A stretch of DNA of 64,000 nucleotides from Coniferiporia sulphurascens (Eukaryota > Basidiomycota > Agaricomycetes > Hymenochaetales > Hymenochaetaceae): NCBI GenBank assembly GCA_002794785.1, contig NBBA01000006.1:1116001-1180000 (forward strand). The letters run 5' to 3'. Positions 1-13,320 of this stretch are shown piece by piece (the stretch's first letter is position 1; each line of letters opens with the position of its first letter). The position numbers were made by a program, and so were the translations under genes. Under the pieces are notes generated by a model, which saw nothing but the letters and a program-made list of their open reading frames with translations, was not told the origin of the DNA and searched no databases.

Positions 1-2318
1 AACTTCCCGTCGGGAGAATTTTACGGCAGGAGGGAGGTCACAGGGGTATGGGTCGCATTCGCTACTAATTGGAGGGCTTCATAACCATAACAAGTTTTTT
101 TTGGCTGTCGTTCGCCATTCTCGGCAACTTACTCGTCATATCTGAAATCGTTCTTCCCTTTTTGGGATACCGTTATCCTGTTATGGCTCTCTTGTAGACC
201 AATCAAAGGCCGGGCCGGACCAGAGCGGCATTCAACCATGAGGACTATGCCTTAGTGCTTAATACCAACTTGATAGAAGCTAATGCAATATCTACTGTAT
301 GTCCATCAAAAAAGGTTCGGAATGTGAGTTGTGCACATCCAGACCGAAGCAATCGCAACCACGGGTATTGTTGAAACTTCACAGTGGCCGTCTCGTCTCT
401 AAGTCTATGAGCTCAACGACTGTCTCTTTTATAATTCTCCGGCAAGAAAATAGATATACACAGACTTATACAAGAATCGCAAGTCCGATTCGAGAAGCCA
501 AAGGCTAAGCTACCCTTGAAACGCGATCGGAGATTCTCCGCTTATGGTTGGTGTTTTTCAAGTGCACGACGAAGTTGTTCAAAGTCTCTTCAGGCCCAGT
601 ATGGTAAATCTACAGGTCCTGGGTCAGGTATCGCTAATTGTCAATCTGCGAAGCGCCGAGAAAACACCCACTCACACTCGCCGGGCATTCCAGGCAACTG
701 ATCCGTCGTGCTGAGGGTGCGGCATTCGGACCGGCAGTAGCAGGCCTCCGGATCTCTCCAAAGTCGTCGTCGGGATACACAGTGCGCAGAGCTGTGAGGA
801 CGCTTTCGAGCCACTGGGGCGTAGCCTAAGCCTAGTATGTCGAGGAAAATGCACAACGGAGCAAGGCTGCGTCAAAATTGGGTCCCGGATCCGGTGCATA
901 AATTTCACCCAAGGCTTCTGTGGTGGGTTGTACTGGATCCAGGAGAATGGACATACCGGGGCGTCGGCGTCGGTACCCATAGGGGCAGACTAGTACTGCT
1001 AGCGATGCGCGGGCCTGCCAACAAACTGGCGTGCTTGTGCTGATCGCTGCCGCGACAATCCTGTGCCGATCCCCAGGTCCGGACGGATCCGGTGGGCCGG
1101 CGCAGTACTCGTCCAGGTGTGCGGTATACACAGTTTCCCGTACACATCTTCACTAAAGCAAATTAACCCGTGTACCTAATTGGTTCCGTTTCTCTCAATT
1201 TGACTTTGACTTTGAAAACACAGCTCTGTTCCGCGGACTCACAAAGACTTGGACGCCAAGGGAAGCCAAAAATAGACTGTTGCACACTATTGCGTGCTCA
1301 TGTACTGCTACAGGTGAATAGCCTTCTCGAGACTCGAGACTGTATTCAGTAAATATAGCGCGTCTCGCGCAGGGTTGGGCACTAATGAAGCCATAAGTCG
1401 AATTTAAACTTCGAGCTATGATGAATAGGCGCGGGAGACCATTCCGATAGAGACTTCGATGTCTGCAAAAAGTGCGCAACACTCGCCCAAAGGGTTTACT
1501 TCAGCCCTCTTTTTTTCTTCATTTCTTCTGGCGAAGTCTGCGAAGCGGCCTGCAAGGTCTCCATTCTGAAAAACTTCGCCGATGTGTCGGACCTACCCGA
1601 AATGTACTTAAAAGGGAATCGGAAAGGCCGTAAAAATGATCCCGAACCAAGCACAAAAATCTTTTAGACGAACGTGTACACCTCGATTTGTTCCCCAAAC
1701 ACAAGCCCATCATTGTTTGTCCCTTTCAGAGTCTTCAGATGAAGTGTCGTATTCCAAAATATTCAGGATTAAAACGAGACCGGAGCTCAAGTTCCACCAG
1801 AGAACATCCATAATTACCTTTTGTTCTCCGGACCTTGGACTGTTCACATCAAGAAAGCTGTGATATTCGGCATAAAATTTGAAATCTCCTGAGAGATCAA
1901 ATTTAGTTGTGTGCAATTGAAGGCAGAAGAAAGAATAGTACCTGAGGCAAGTGGGTCCGGGTCTCGGACCTAGAGGGATACCCGATAATGGTAGTTATTT
2001 CTCACGGGTGCTATCTCCACTCCGAGCCCGAGTCCGGGCTCCGCATGCTGTAGACTGGCCGTCCCTTATTTTATTTATCTCCTTCAAGTTTCCCTTTACT
2101 TATCTTTTGCTTTTACTCTTCCATCGCTTGGACTTGCGCCTTGAGAAACCAGAAAACCCAATTTGTCTGCGGAAAAAACGTGCGCCGCTTGCGAACGTTC
2201 GACTTTTGGATTCTTCTGGACACACCGCGGCGGCTACGCCGGTACGGTCTAGGCGGCCCAGCCCCCTCTACCTAGTGCCTGCCTCGCGACCCGACTGTCT
2301 GCTGTGTCTCCCGCGACG
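1..2318. other. Gene-free left end of window
   Basis: I see no supportable gene here. Open frames are short (under about 165 codons), lack recognisable motifs and occur on both strands. The last few hundred bases must hold the promoter and 5' UTR of the transporter gene that follows. An exon of a gene lying further left cannot be excluded. Confidence 0.5.
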
Positions 2319-5300
2319 ATGGCCTCAACGTCCGACAGTGCTCCTGACCCCGAGACAGCATCCGACCTTCTCTCCGGTCGCGGGTCTCCTCAAACGGAGC
2401 GCAGTGATCACGAGCAGCACGCACACAGTGGAATGAATGCAAGACGTAATGTCGGGCGCCATCCAGGACAAAGTCCGCAGATCGAAGACCATGGCAATGA
2501 CTCGTCCCTTGACGTGCGCATCGCGTCAGCTGACGCCAAAGCCAGTGATGGTAGCAGGAGTGCGAGTAGGGGGGCGGCCATGGGACTAACCCAGGCTGAA
2601 CCAGCCTACTCGTGGACCCGCGCAGGGTAAGTGTCCTCTTCTTTGCATATATATTATACATCTCCTCCGTCCTTCTCTTCTTTTTCCGACGCCCTCAAAT
2701 TTTAAGGCGCAATTCTACTCCGGCGATGTCGCGTCCGGTCTCATATTTATACGTACTCATGCTCACGAACGTGATTGTCCACCCAGGCTCCTCCAACCGC
2801 ACAGCTTTGCGCTTAGCGCGAGTTCACGTTCGCATACATCTGGCCTTTCATCTGCCGACTCTAATACGAGCAACCACAACGGCGGACCCCTCGCGTCCGG
2901 TCCCAGCTCCAACTCTGATACTACGAGCTTCGTCTTCTCTCGCTCCCCAGACGACATCCGCGCGAATACTGTTCAGCTCTCTGCGATGCTAGCCCTTCCA
3001 CCCCTGCCTGCACATTCCAACTACCTCGCTTCGGCCGGTCCCGCCTCCTTCCCGCCTCCGCCACAGCTATGGTCACCGCCCGTCGACACGTCCGCGGATG
3101 ACGACAGCTCCCCCCCACCACACATGCACCACTCCTCATCGAGTATTGACCCACACCGGATGCGTACGCCGCTCACCGCGGCGGACCTCGCGCGCATCGC
3201 GCGGATGGGTGCCGCATATAGTCATGAGCACGGACTAATGACCATACAACATGGCAAAGCTCCTTTAGCCAAACGTGCGGGAGGCGACGCAGTGTTGTCT
3301 TCGACGCGACGAGAGTCGGTCCGCGAAATTCAAGAGGTATGTTCAATGATTGTCTTGTCTGAACGTGTTGAATGTCTGCGGTGACCGCTTTATTTGTTCT
3401 GCCGCTGACGCTTCTTATCCGTAGACCCGGAGTTCAGGTTCTACTACCCCAAAAAACACAACTCCAACCGTTTCCCCACCGTTCACAACATCCCCATCGG
3501 CAGTGACACTCAAGAGCGCGCTTGGAAGTGGCAGCCCGTCCTCCATACCCTCTGGACTCTCGCTTCTTCTTGCGCAGCAACGCCTGAAACACGAGCCTGA
3601 CTACAGAGAAGACCAGAAGCCAGAATCATCCCAAGCGACCGCGTCTGTACCAATCGCTTCGGCTAGTCTTCACTTACTGGAGAGTACTCAGTCTCCCGCC
3701 TTCTCTTCTATTAGTAACGTCAAACCCCTTATAACGAATGTTCCGCCCCGTGGGGATGCAAATATCCGGGGCCAAGAGGAACCAGTATCCGAACGGACCC
3801 CTTTACTTGGCACTGTTGCAGAAGATCTCGAGCGCGGGCGCCGTCCCTCCCATTCCTCCCATGCATATTCTCGCACTTCCTCCCCTCCTCCCTTCTTTGA
3901 TACTACGGCGCGCACCCAGCCCCACCAATGGTGGTGGTCTCGCCGTAGTCACAGTCCCGGATTTGACGAACCAGACCTACATTCCCCGAAAAGGGACGCG
4001 AACGGCAAGGGGAACTTATGGCTGTCGCTGTCGCATGGACTTCTTTATAAACGCATGAGCACACTAATGTCAAAACAAGTCGTAGTTGACGTTGGCTCTA
4101 CGGTTATGCGTAGTATCCCCGCCGTGCTACTGGGTGTGCTTCTTAACGTCCTGGATGGTGTTTCATGTGAGTTTGATTGCCTTCGTGACAAGCCCAATGG
4201 TTTCTTTTTTCTCCAACAGCGTCATATTTTTTTTCCACCTTGCCGTTTTCTTTCCATTCATTTTTAAGAGTTACTGAGATAAAAAAAACTTTTCTTAAAG
4301 TCAATTACTGACCGTATCTCACCCAGATGGCATGATCATGTTCCCCTCGAATGACGTTTTCACCAATTTCGGCAGTATTGGTGTCTCCATGTTTTTCGTC
4401 ACGTATGCATACTACCTCCTTCGTGTATTTTCCTTCTAATAATTGGCGCATCTTTGTACGCCACAGTACGATCATCTCGCAGCTTGTCTACTCCTTCGGA
4501 GGCAGCGGGTTCGCCGGCGCGAATGGTAGTATGATGATCGAGGTCGTGGTATGTGTCCTTTTTCCAGCCGTATCTGAGTCGACCGTACCGAACAATACCG
4601 ATTATCATGTCTTTGTTTAGCCGTTCTTCCACATTATCGCTTCTGAAATCACCAAGGAACTTGGAGAGGAGAATCCACCGCAGATCATATCTACAACTAT
4701 CGCTGCGTTTGCATTATCGTCAATTTTGACCGGTCTTACGTTCTTCTTACTGGGCTACCTTCGTCTCGGCGTTGTCATCGGTTTCTTTCCGCGCCACATT
4801 CTTGTTGGGTGCATCGGCGGCGTTGGGGTGTTCCTCATACAGACAGGGTACGGCTACTTTGAAATTTGGTCTTTCAAGTGCTGATTGTTTATCATCACCC
4901 TTTCTTCTACCGACTTCATCATACCTTTACGATACTTAGCTTAGCGGTCTGCGCACGAATCGATGACGACGAATTCACATACACTTTAGCAACTCTTAAA
5001 TTATTCCTGGGCAATGCGCATATTCTTTCTCTTTGGCTTCCTGCGTTTGCATTGGCCGTCATTCTCCGCCTAATTACTCACAAGTTCCATCATCAGCTCA
5101 TCTTCCCAATTTGTGAGTTTCCTCCCCTGTATTTGCCTTTGTTTCGTTAACTGATGTCTTTTGTTGTCTTCCTCAACTATAGATTTCATAATGATACCAG
5201 CCATCTTCTATGTCGTTGTCGCCGGTGCACATCTTGACATCTCCACGCTACGCCACGAGGGCTGGATATTTGATATGGGCGGGTCATCCGAATCATGGTA

Positions 5301-7621
5301 CAAATTCTATTCGTATTTCAGTACGTATTTGATTTTACTTTCTGCCGTCCAACCTCTTTGGAGCGTTTTGTACACATTCTAACGCGTCCGCAACAGACTT
5401 TAAGAACACAAGTTTCCGCGCCCTTTGGTTGACTATGCCAACACAATTTGCTCTGTAAGGGATTCGCTCGATTTCCCTAAGCTCGGCAGTAATTGACGTA
5501 ACTGTGTTCTTCCTCAGACTATTTTTTAACATTCTCCATCCACCGTTGAACGTACCTGCTCTCGGTGCGCCATCGTCTTGACCTCATTTCTTGAATAGGC
5601 CTGCTGATTGCCTCATCTTTGCAGCCGTTTCGTTGAATGAAGACGTAGATACAAACAAGGAACTAGTTGCTCATGGCTGCTCGAATCTTCTGGCAGGTTT
5701 ATTTGGCGCCGTGTGAGTATTACCCTCCCTTTCTCTAACAAAAAGGCCCATTTTGACCTTGTTCGCATACAGGCCAAACTATCTGGTCTACGTGAATACG
5801 CTTCTTTTCTACCGAGTTGGAGGCACAACACGTGTCGCCGGTTTCTTACTTGCGATTGCCACCTTTATCCTCCTCGTCATCGGTACTGCGCCCATTGGAT
5901 ACATCCGTATGTTAACTCCAGATTTGAACACGAAAACGCGAGCTTAACGATGTAACGCTCCCTACAGCAATCATGCTTGTCGGCGCGCTCATCTTCGTTC
6001 TCGGAATCGATTTGGTTAAGGAGGCTTTGTGGGACACACGCCATCGTGTCAGCACATCCGAATACCTTACTATTATCAGCATTATGGTTTGCATGTCGCT
6101 CTGGGACTTTGTCATCGGCGTGCTGTTTGGAATAGTCGTATGCTGTGAGTAGAGAACGGATGGAAATGTAAAAGTCTGAACTTTAAGCTGACAAGACTTT
6201 ATGCAGGCTTCTTCTTTGTAGTGCAGAACTCTCGCAGGCGCAGTATTCGTGCGACGTTTAGCGGAGTTTCAGCTATGTCGGCGGTTCGCCGGCCAAGTGC
6301 TCATCGCGACTACATTCGCCAGGTTGCGAAGCAGACTATTGTATTGCGTTTACAAGGTTCGTATGCAAACTTAATCGTATGCAGACACAATATGACGAAA
6401 AAAAAAAATGCTTTCACGTTATATAGGATTCCTATTCTTCGGTACAATCACGCAAGTAGAGGAGGCAATCCGTGACCTTGTCGAGCCCCAAACCTGGCAG
6501 CGCAACCCCGTACGCTTTTTAGTCATCGACCTGACACTCGTAGCTGGTGTCGACATGTCGTCTGCGGAGGCGTTCGTGCGAATTCATCGCCTTCTGTTCT
6601 CACGTAGCATTACGATGGTATTTTGCGGCTTCTCCGCGACATCCCCGATTGGACAGTCCCTGCAGAACGTTGGACTACTTGCGGAGGATTGTGTTGAATT
6701 ATTCTCTAGTTTCGGCGACGCAATGGAATGTAAGCAAGAGACTACATACACTCAGATGTGTTACTAACATCCTCGTTTAACCCTTTAGGGACAGAGAACG
6801 CGTACCTGAGGGCATGGTTCATGTCCCAGAAAAGCGAGGCTGACACGGTTCGCAGAGCCATTGGTAGGTTCGGTTTTAGAAGTCCCACCTTCCTGCGAAC
6901 TCACTGTGCTCCAGTCTTGCCGGGACGTCCACAGGTCCCTGCTTTCGACATGGATGAGCCCTTTCACAACTCACCAAGAAGGAACGAGGTCTACGCCGCC
7001 GCGGGACGCACGCTAGGACTCGGTAATCCACCATTTAAAAAAAATTGCGCCTTTTTATTCACTGTATCAACTTTTTATAGACCTCGCAATTCAAGACGAG
7101 AGTGCCGACGACTCCGACGATGTCTTCTTAGCACTCTCAAAAGCATTCTCCTCATATGACCAGCTCGATCGGGAGCGTTGCAAGCCCCTCCTTGGTAGCT
7201 TCGTACGAGTCTTCGCGGACGCCGGGACCGTGCTCTGGGAGCAGGGTGACGAGCCTGATGGTCTCTATCTCATCGAGTCCGGCGTTCTCCGCGCAGTCTA
7301 TGATTTCCCAGACAGGCACGACACGTTTGAAGAGTCGATGGTCGGCGGTACGCTCGCTGGCGAACTCTCGGGACTGTCAGGTCTGCCGCGCAACTCACGG
7401 GTTGTGGTGGAGAAAGATGCGATTTTGTGGAAGTTGACCGCAGAAGAGCTGACAAAACTGCAAATCGAACGTCCAGAACTTTCGCGAACGTTTGTTAATT
7501 TAGTACTAAAAGGTGAGCAGTTTAGCAACGCAATTCCGCTCAGCAGCTGACGGGGACATGTCCTTCAGTCGCAAAAACAGATTACGACATTCTTCTTTCC
7601 GCACTGGCCGCAAGGCAGTAA
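2319..7621 (+). CDS. SulP-family membrane transporter with STAS and cyclic-nucleotide-binding domains (Vsb1/YGR125W-like)
   Basis: Nineteen exons: 2319-2626, 2787-3336, 3425-4166, 4327-4402, 4467-4548, 4621-4847, 4940-5112, 5183-5320, 5397-5454, 5518-5564, 5625-5712, 5773-5906, 5968-6144, 6207-6356, 6427-6729, 6789-6863, 6915-7022, 7081-7512, 7569-7621. They sum to 3,921 nt, 1,306 aa. The first ~500 residues are Ser/Pro-rich and probably cytosolic. A SulP core follows (residues ~503-950), opening with the typical YGMIMFPS-type first helix and carrying the [21 protein letters not shown] motif region. A STAS domain follows (~965-1110), then a cNMP-binding-like fold (~1165-1285, with the [13 protein letters not shown] stretch). 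Yeast Vsb1/YGR125W, a vacuolar-membrane protein linked to basic amino-acid storage, has this domain order and is shorter. Vacuolar location and substrate are inferred from that family. The start is the first ATG in the frame. The gene is convergent with the next one. Confidence 0.88.
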
Positions 7622-7808
7622 AACTCTTTTTCGATCTGCATGTCCTTTACGATAGTCACTGAAACGAATTACACGATCACTGCAACATTGAGCATACGGG
7701 TTGGTATCTTATTGGCCATAGAAAAATATAGACATGTAATACGAAGTACAATATTACCACTGTACAAACATGAAGACGTTAATAGAAAAACGAATCGAAC
7801 GTCCGCGA

Positions 7809-10800
7809 TCATTTTTTCCCGACACCTAGTTTCAGACGCCTTCGACCTGATACTGTTTTGCGGATAGGTAAGGCGGTGGAAAGGGAAGGTGTTTTCTGTA
7901 AAGAAAGTGTTGGGTCGCGCTGCATTTCGCATAATATCTGTTGAAAGCGCAGAGCCCACCAACCGCGCTCTTCGCGTTCCTTCACAGCAGAATCCTCACG
8001 TAGACCCTCGTCAAATTCCTCTGTTTGGATAGATGGACTTCTAGGGAGTGGGAGACCGGATGCAAGGATAGACATGACAGTCTGCCGTGTGTTGACTTCC
8101 TGCTTCGCATTGAATCCCGGTCCATGCGTAAGGTATCTTCCCGAGTGCGCTGGAAAGGACAGCGATCGTAGAGTGAAGAGATAGCATTGTTCAAAAGCGT
8201 CCCACCATCGCTTTCTCGCGTCCTGGTGTTTCAGACCTGCACTCAAGTTTTTGGGTATGTGGACGAACAAAGACGTAGCAGACGCATCCGATGGAACGCC
8301 GGATTCAAGCTGCTCAGTATCCATTGGAAGAACGTGCAGAGTCGTTAAATTATCGTAACCTGGTTGCGAAAGACGAAATTAGGGTTTCCCCAGCCATGTT
8401 TATAAGAAGATTAGGATTTCATACCCAGATTTCCAGACTTGTCGGTGACAGAAAGCACGCGACAGATCCCGACGTCATCTAGCAATTCCCATGCATCCCT
8501 TCCGCTACCGTTAGGACGAGGAGATATGGGCACAGCGAACAATGCTAAGTCAGTGAATATGAATGCATATAATGGTGTCGTCCTTGTCTTCTCTCGCGAC
8601 AAAATCCCTTTCGCGTCGTGAGCCGGACGTTGTTTAGAGTGCCGATTCTCAAAAGTCGGTCTAGAGTCTCTTGAGTCAGCCTTTAGGTTGCGTGTGTCGT
8701 CTCCTGCAATGGATAAGTTTGAAGTTGAAGAACAAACAGAAGTCATGGATGTTGCGTCCGATAACTCGGAGGTTAAGCATGAGTCCAAGGAATTCGCTCG
8801 CCGTCGATGACGCAAATCTACTCGTTGTCCGGAGACTCCGATACGATGATTACGTTGCGGAGGTACCGCAGTGAAATTCCCATCAAGAAGATCTTTGCAT
8901 CGCTCACTAAGGTGAACCCGCTGCAGGGCTCCGTGCGCGACCAGCCTCCTCTCCCTCCGAGCCAACTGGATGTTGACTGGAAGGCCGCGAACGCGAGATA
9001 TAACATCTTTGACGAACATATATTCTTCTTCTCGTAGCTTCACCTCTCGCATCACGCGCACGACTGTAGTTGCAGAATGCAGTAACGAGAACGTTGGCAA
9101 ATGGTCGACATGAGAACCCGGCGTGAGCAACCAAAGTTCCTAAGTTGCACATCAGTCATTCGGCCTCAAGACGTACAGCAAAAATCTTGATGCAGGACTC
9201 ACGTTGAAATGTTTAAGGTATCTTCCGAGTCTTGTAAGCGGTAACCAAAGGAACGAGCAGAATGTCATACCCGCAATCTCCTCGCTGGCACTTTGAATCC
9301 TGAAGAACTCACCAAGATCGTTCTTCGGGTCCTTCATCATGACTTCTATCTCATCAACCACTTCGTCTAACCGGGCAATGTACGGTTGGTAGATCTCCAA
9401 TTTAGGAACAAATATCCTAAGAGTTTCGGCGATGTGAAGCACGACGGGATACTGCGACGACCGCGCTTGCTGTAGCGCCGAGCTTATCTGCGCGTGAAGT
9501 TGAAAAATATCGTCCAGCCAGTCCAAAAGGCGCGAAACGTTGCTCGGAAGGCCAGCTACCCATGTACGATTCTTAAGGAGAAGAGGATGGACGAAGACCT
9601 TCAGAACGACGCGCAGACTTTTAAGGAAGGACTGTTCTGTTTCGCAGAGTTCCCAAATGACTTCTTGCCGGCGCATTTCCCCTTCGCCATGTCGTTCCAA
9701 CAGAGAGACGTAAGCGGAGCGGGAAAGCATCTTTCTCCACGAAGACTTGATACTGCTTCCGCCAGCGCTTTGTATACGATCGAGGTCCCGTTCTCGCTTC
9801 TGCCAGGGTCTGTCCGGAACATCATCCTCGTAGATAGATGAACTTGATGAGCTTGCAGACATGGGAGCCTGTGACACACGAGGAGGCTCCATAATGTACT
9901 TCTCAGCTTCGGCCATACTAGAACGCCATGAAGTGCGATGCACCTTCGAGGCCGTATCATCAGTTTGGCGCGCTTCCGCCCCGATCCCGAGAGTATGGAA
10001 CAACTTCTCCGCACCCAGGCTAAGCCCGAGACTATTATCGACCTCGCCCTCCAATTCTGAGTCCAGAGCGGGATTTCTTATGGACATGGAGCTTTCAGCA
10101 GAAGAGAACACCTCGATCCCTTCACGCGCATCGGAGATGGAGGGCGGAATTCCGAATGCCTCCCGTTGACGTTCAGCGTTAAGCATGAGCAAACTGTCGC
10201 GTTTGACGCTATCAGCATCCGGTTTGAGAGAAGCGTTCGCTCTGATCGCATTGATAGTTATATCCCCGTCATTCGGTTTAAAGACGGCAGAAAGACGTTT
10301 TAGAGGGCTAGCGCGCCGCGAAGGCGAAACTTCCTGACGAACTTCTTCATGAGGCCAGGAGATGTAACTTTGCCGCCTTGGAGAAACTTTGGTCTCATCG
10401 CTACAAGCAAGACTATCGCCGGAAGCATTGTTAGCGCTAGAGTCGCTCGAAGAGATTCCGTCAACATCTGGATGAGCATCGCCCGGGATTCCAGGGTATT
10501 CACCAGCAACGTAAGGTTTTGCAAGCCGCAGACAAGACGTGTCTCTAACGAATGAGTAAGCCGAGGAAGTACTGCGTTCAGATTCCTGAGGACCCAGATC
10601 AAGATTAAGCCCAGCAACCAAGTCTACCAACTCGTTTTTTCTCCGGACGTGAGAGTCTTCGGATGCCTTGTCGCTGTGCACTAGCGCATGCTCAGAGAGA
10701 TCTGACCCTGACTGATCGGGATTTATACAAGTTAGAACGGGTGACCTTCTACGGGTAGAAGGCGTCGCGGAGCGAGGCGACAAACGAGAACGATCAGAAT

Positions 10801-12659
10801 CAGGCTGCGGAGATAAATGGGTCGGCATTGTCTGATGCTGCGAGGGACTAAGTGATCTTTCCGTAGTTACCAGCCTTTCATTAATGTTGTTTATTGGCTG
10901 ACCGCCACTCTCATGCTCCGTAGGTTTGTTCCACGTAGCATAAGAAGCCTTGGGAGTACATTCATGGTAAGAAACACGTTTACCTTCCTTACTAATCACC
11001 GGAGACCCAGAAGAGTTCGACTTGGAATTAGACCTGCTTCTAGGCCCAATCTGACTAGTTTGAGTAGAACAAGGGGAACAAGAGGTACCACCATGCCGAC
11101 CGTCGGTGAGCAGCGGAAAACTATGAACTAAAAGACTTGGGGATTTGCATCCTGCCGACTGGTGAGTCGATTTCGCAGAGCGCATCGCAGACGAAGATGA
11201 TTGAGACTTTAATCTCGGAGAAGGAATATTCGAACTTTTCTCAGTAGGCGAACTGATGGACAGCAAAGGGCTAGTGTGCGTTCGTGACGAAGATCGTGCT
11301 CTGGGCGTCCTAAGTGTACATTCTAGTGTTGAATCGTCAGTATCCAAACCTTGTCCTCGCGAGTACATTTGTCCACTCGCAGGCTGACGCGTGTCCAGTG
11401 GTGCCTTTAATATGGATTTGGGCTTCAAAGCAGTGGTCATGCGGTTCTGAGAATGTTGTCTCGAAGAAGCATCAGCGTTTTTTGCTTGTACGCTTTCCAC
11501 ATATCTAGAACCGCAAGCCGCATCTGCAAAACCAGGATTATTTAGTATTGTAAAAGACGGTAACGAGTAACGTACTGGATGTAAGATAGGTCGTAACATG
11601 ATCGGGAGGATCAAGAAGAGGACTACGAGTACGAGATGGTGACTTGGTAGAAGTATCCGACACATTTTTTGACCTGTTGCTGTTTCGATATCTATCCATG
11701 ACAGGAGTTGATTCTAATGGCCTGGGAGAACTTGACGAACGAGGCGAACGAGTTCCAGAATATGTCGACGGCGGAGAGAGTGTTTCACATAGGCGAGGCG
11801 TGCTATAATGCAACGAACCTGGACTTCGCTGAGTTTCGGGGGTGTTTTGACTTGTCACCCTATGGACAGCATCGCGGGAGCCGGGAAAACTGTCCTTCCC
11901 GGGTTCTAGTAGTCCCAGTTGACTAGTTCGCCTGCCAGCTGATTCTTGCGGAGTAGTCTCCTCGGACGCTATTTTGCCTCTTCCCCAAGAGTGCTTGCGC
12001 AAAGAGTTACTTAGGTTGTTCGTGTGAGAAACAGAACCAGAGCGACCCGTAGAAACAAAACCATCCGCATAAGCATCCTGAGAAAACTTTGAGTCTTGAG
12101 AAGTATACGTAGCGGTAGAGCGATTTTTCTGCCAGCAACACTCTTCCTGGTCATCATCCGCCCAATGAGACTCATCCTGCGGCACAGCTGGAGATGCCCT
12201 AGAGGATGTAGCGTGCCGAGATGACTGGCGAGACGCGTCTTGAACAAATGTTGACTTTCTTTCCTCTGACTTGGCTCTGCTCCTTAAGCCACCTGTAGAA
12301 GAGGCACGCGTCCTCGAGCGAGGTCTTCCAGCTTCCGCCACCAACGGTACCGGAGGGGCACTCTGGTCATTGTTCCAATCGTCGTCCTCTTCCGGCGGCA
12401 TCGGCGTTGGTGATCTTCCCATACGACGGTATACTTGCGCGCCATACGCGTCGCTCCTCTTTGAACGCGGCAGTACCTCGGCCACAGCAGCGGAAGTGGA
12501 GCAGTCCGTCGACGGCGCAAGCGGTCGCGTTCTCGGCCCCTTGGTCGACCTAGAACGTTTTTCGGACCCTTGAATTGCCTCCGTCGACGTTCGCCCGAGT
12601 GGCACGTCCCTTTGAGGGCTGCTGTGCGCCTCTTCTCTGCGTGTCGCTTGACGATACAT
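7809..12659 (-). CDS. Rho guanine-nucleotide exchange factor (DH-PH), long Ser/Arg-rich N-terminus
   Basis: Four exons (12659-11576, 11523-9203, 9139-8425, 8359-7809), 4,671 nt, 1,556 aa. The first ~950 residues are low-complexity Ser/Arg/Pro-rich with many possible phosphosites. The DH domain starts near residue 970 at RQEVIWELCETEQSFLKSL, matching the conserved first DH helix in which E(T)EQ(S)F(L) precedes the Rho-contacting region, and runs across intron 2. A PH-like region follows (roughly 1200-1470), with beta strands such as LYAFIFTDLALFAVP typical of the PH domain in fungal RhoGEFs. The family activates Rho/Cdc42 GTPases in polarised growth; the exact target is not evident. DH-PH assignment is good, subfamily uncertain. 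The 3' end faces the SulP gene across 187 bp. Confidence 0.82.
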
Positions 12660-13320
12660 TGAATCAGTAGTTTTCCTCCAGTCAAGATACAGGTGTTATA
12701 TCGTCGGTTGTGCCTGGTGCGCGGTGGAGAGGAGAGGAGGAACAGCATTGAACGAAAGGCTCGGTGTTGCTTCGGAGAGCACCGATCCGTTCTCACGCTC
12801 CTCGCGTGAAATTTAAAGATCGTCATGAACAAGGGCAACCTCGGCCGCAGCTCGGCCCGGTGCCGTATTACGTACACCACGTGGAACGCGCAGCTCAGGT
12901 GTCCACCAATCGATAGCTGTACAAAAACAGAGATAAGTACCACGAAGTGGGTCATTATAGTATGATAGCGTCCAAGTCCGTAATACAGGCACATCGGGAA
13001 TTAAGGGAGGAAACCATTTCATTAACTACTTGGGAGACGCATACAGGGTGAATACTAATGCGGAGAAGTTGGTGAGGGGAGGTCAGTACTACGTCCTTGG
13101 GGCGACCTCTCGAAGAGTGCCCTAAAAAAGTCTATCATGGGGCCACGCGCACAGCGCGCATGGTGTGGCACAATGGAAAAATAAAACGCGAACCAAATAA
13201 AATTTTGCGCCACAAAGGAGTCTGGCCAGCTCAGACGAAGTTTTTAGTAGATGTCCCGCAAAAAAGCGACAGGAAGGGGGGGCGAAAAAACCGGGCCGAG
13301 AAAAGGGGACTACTGGGTCT
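12660..13320. other. Intergenic stretch
   Basis: This lies between the RhoGEF start and the 3' end of hydrophobin A. It should contain the RhoGEF promoter and the hydrophobin 3' UTR. No conserved coding frame, RNA gene or repeat seen. Confidence 0.4.

Noticed and set aside
1951..2436. 161-codon ORF at the left end
   Set aside because: It overlaps the transporter start in another frame and has no recognisable domain.
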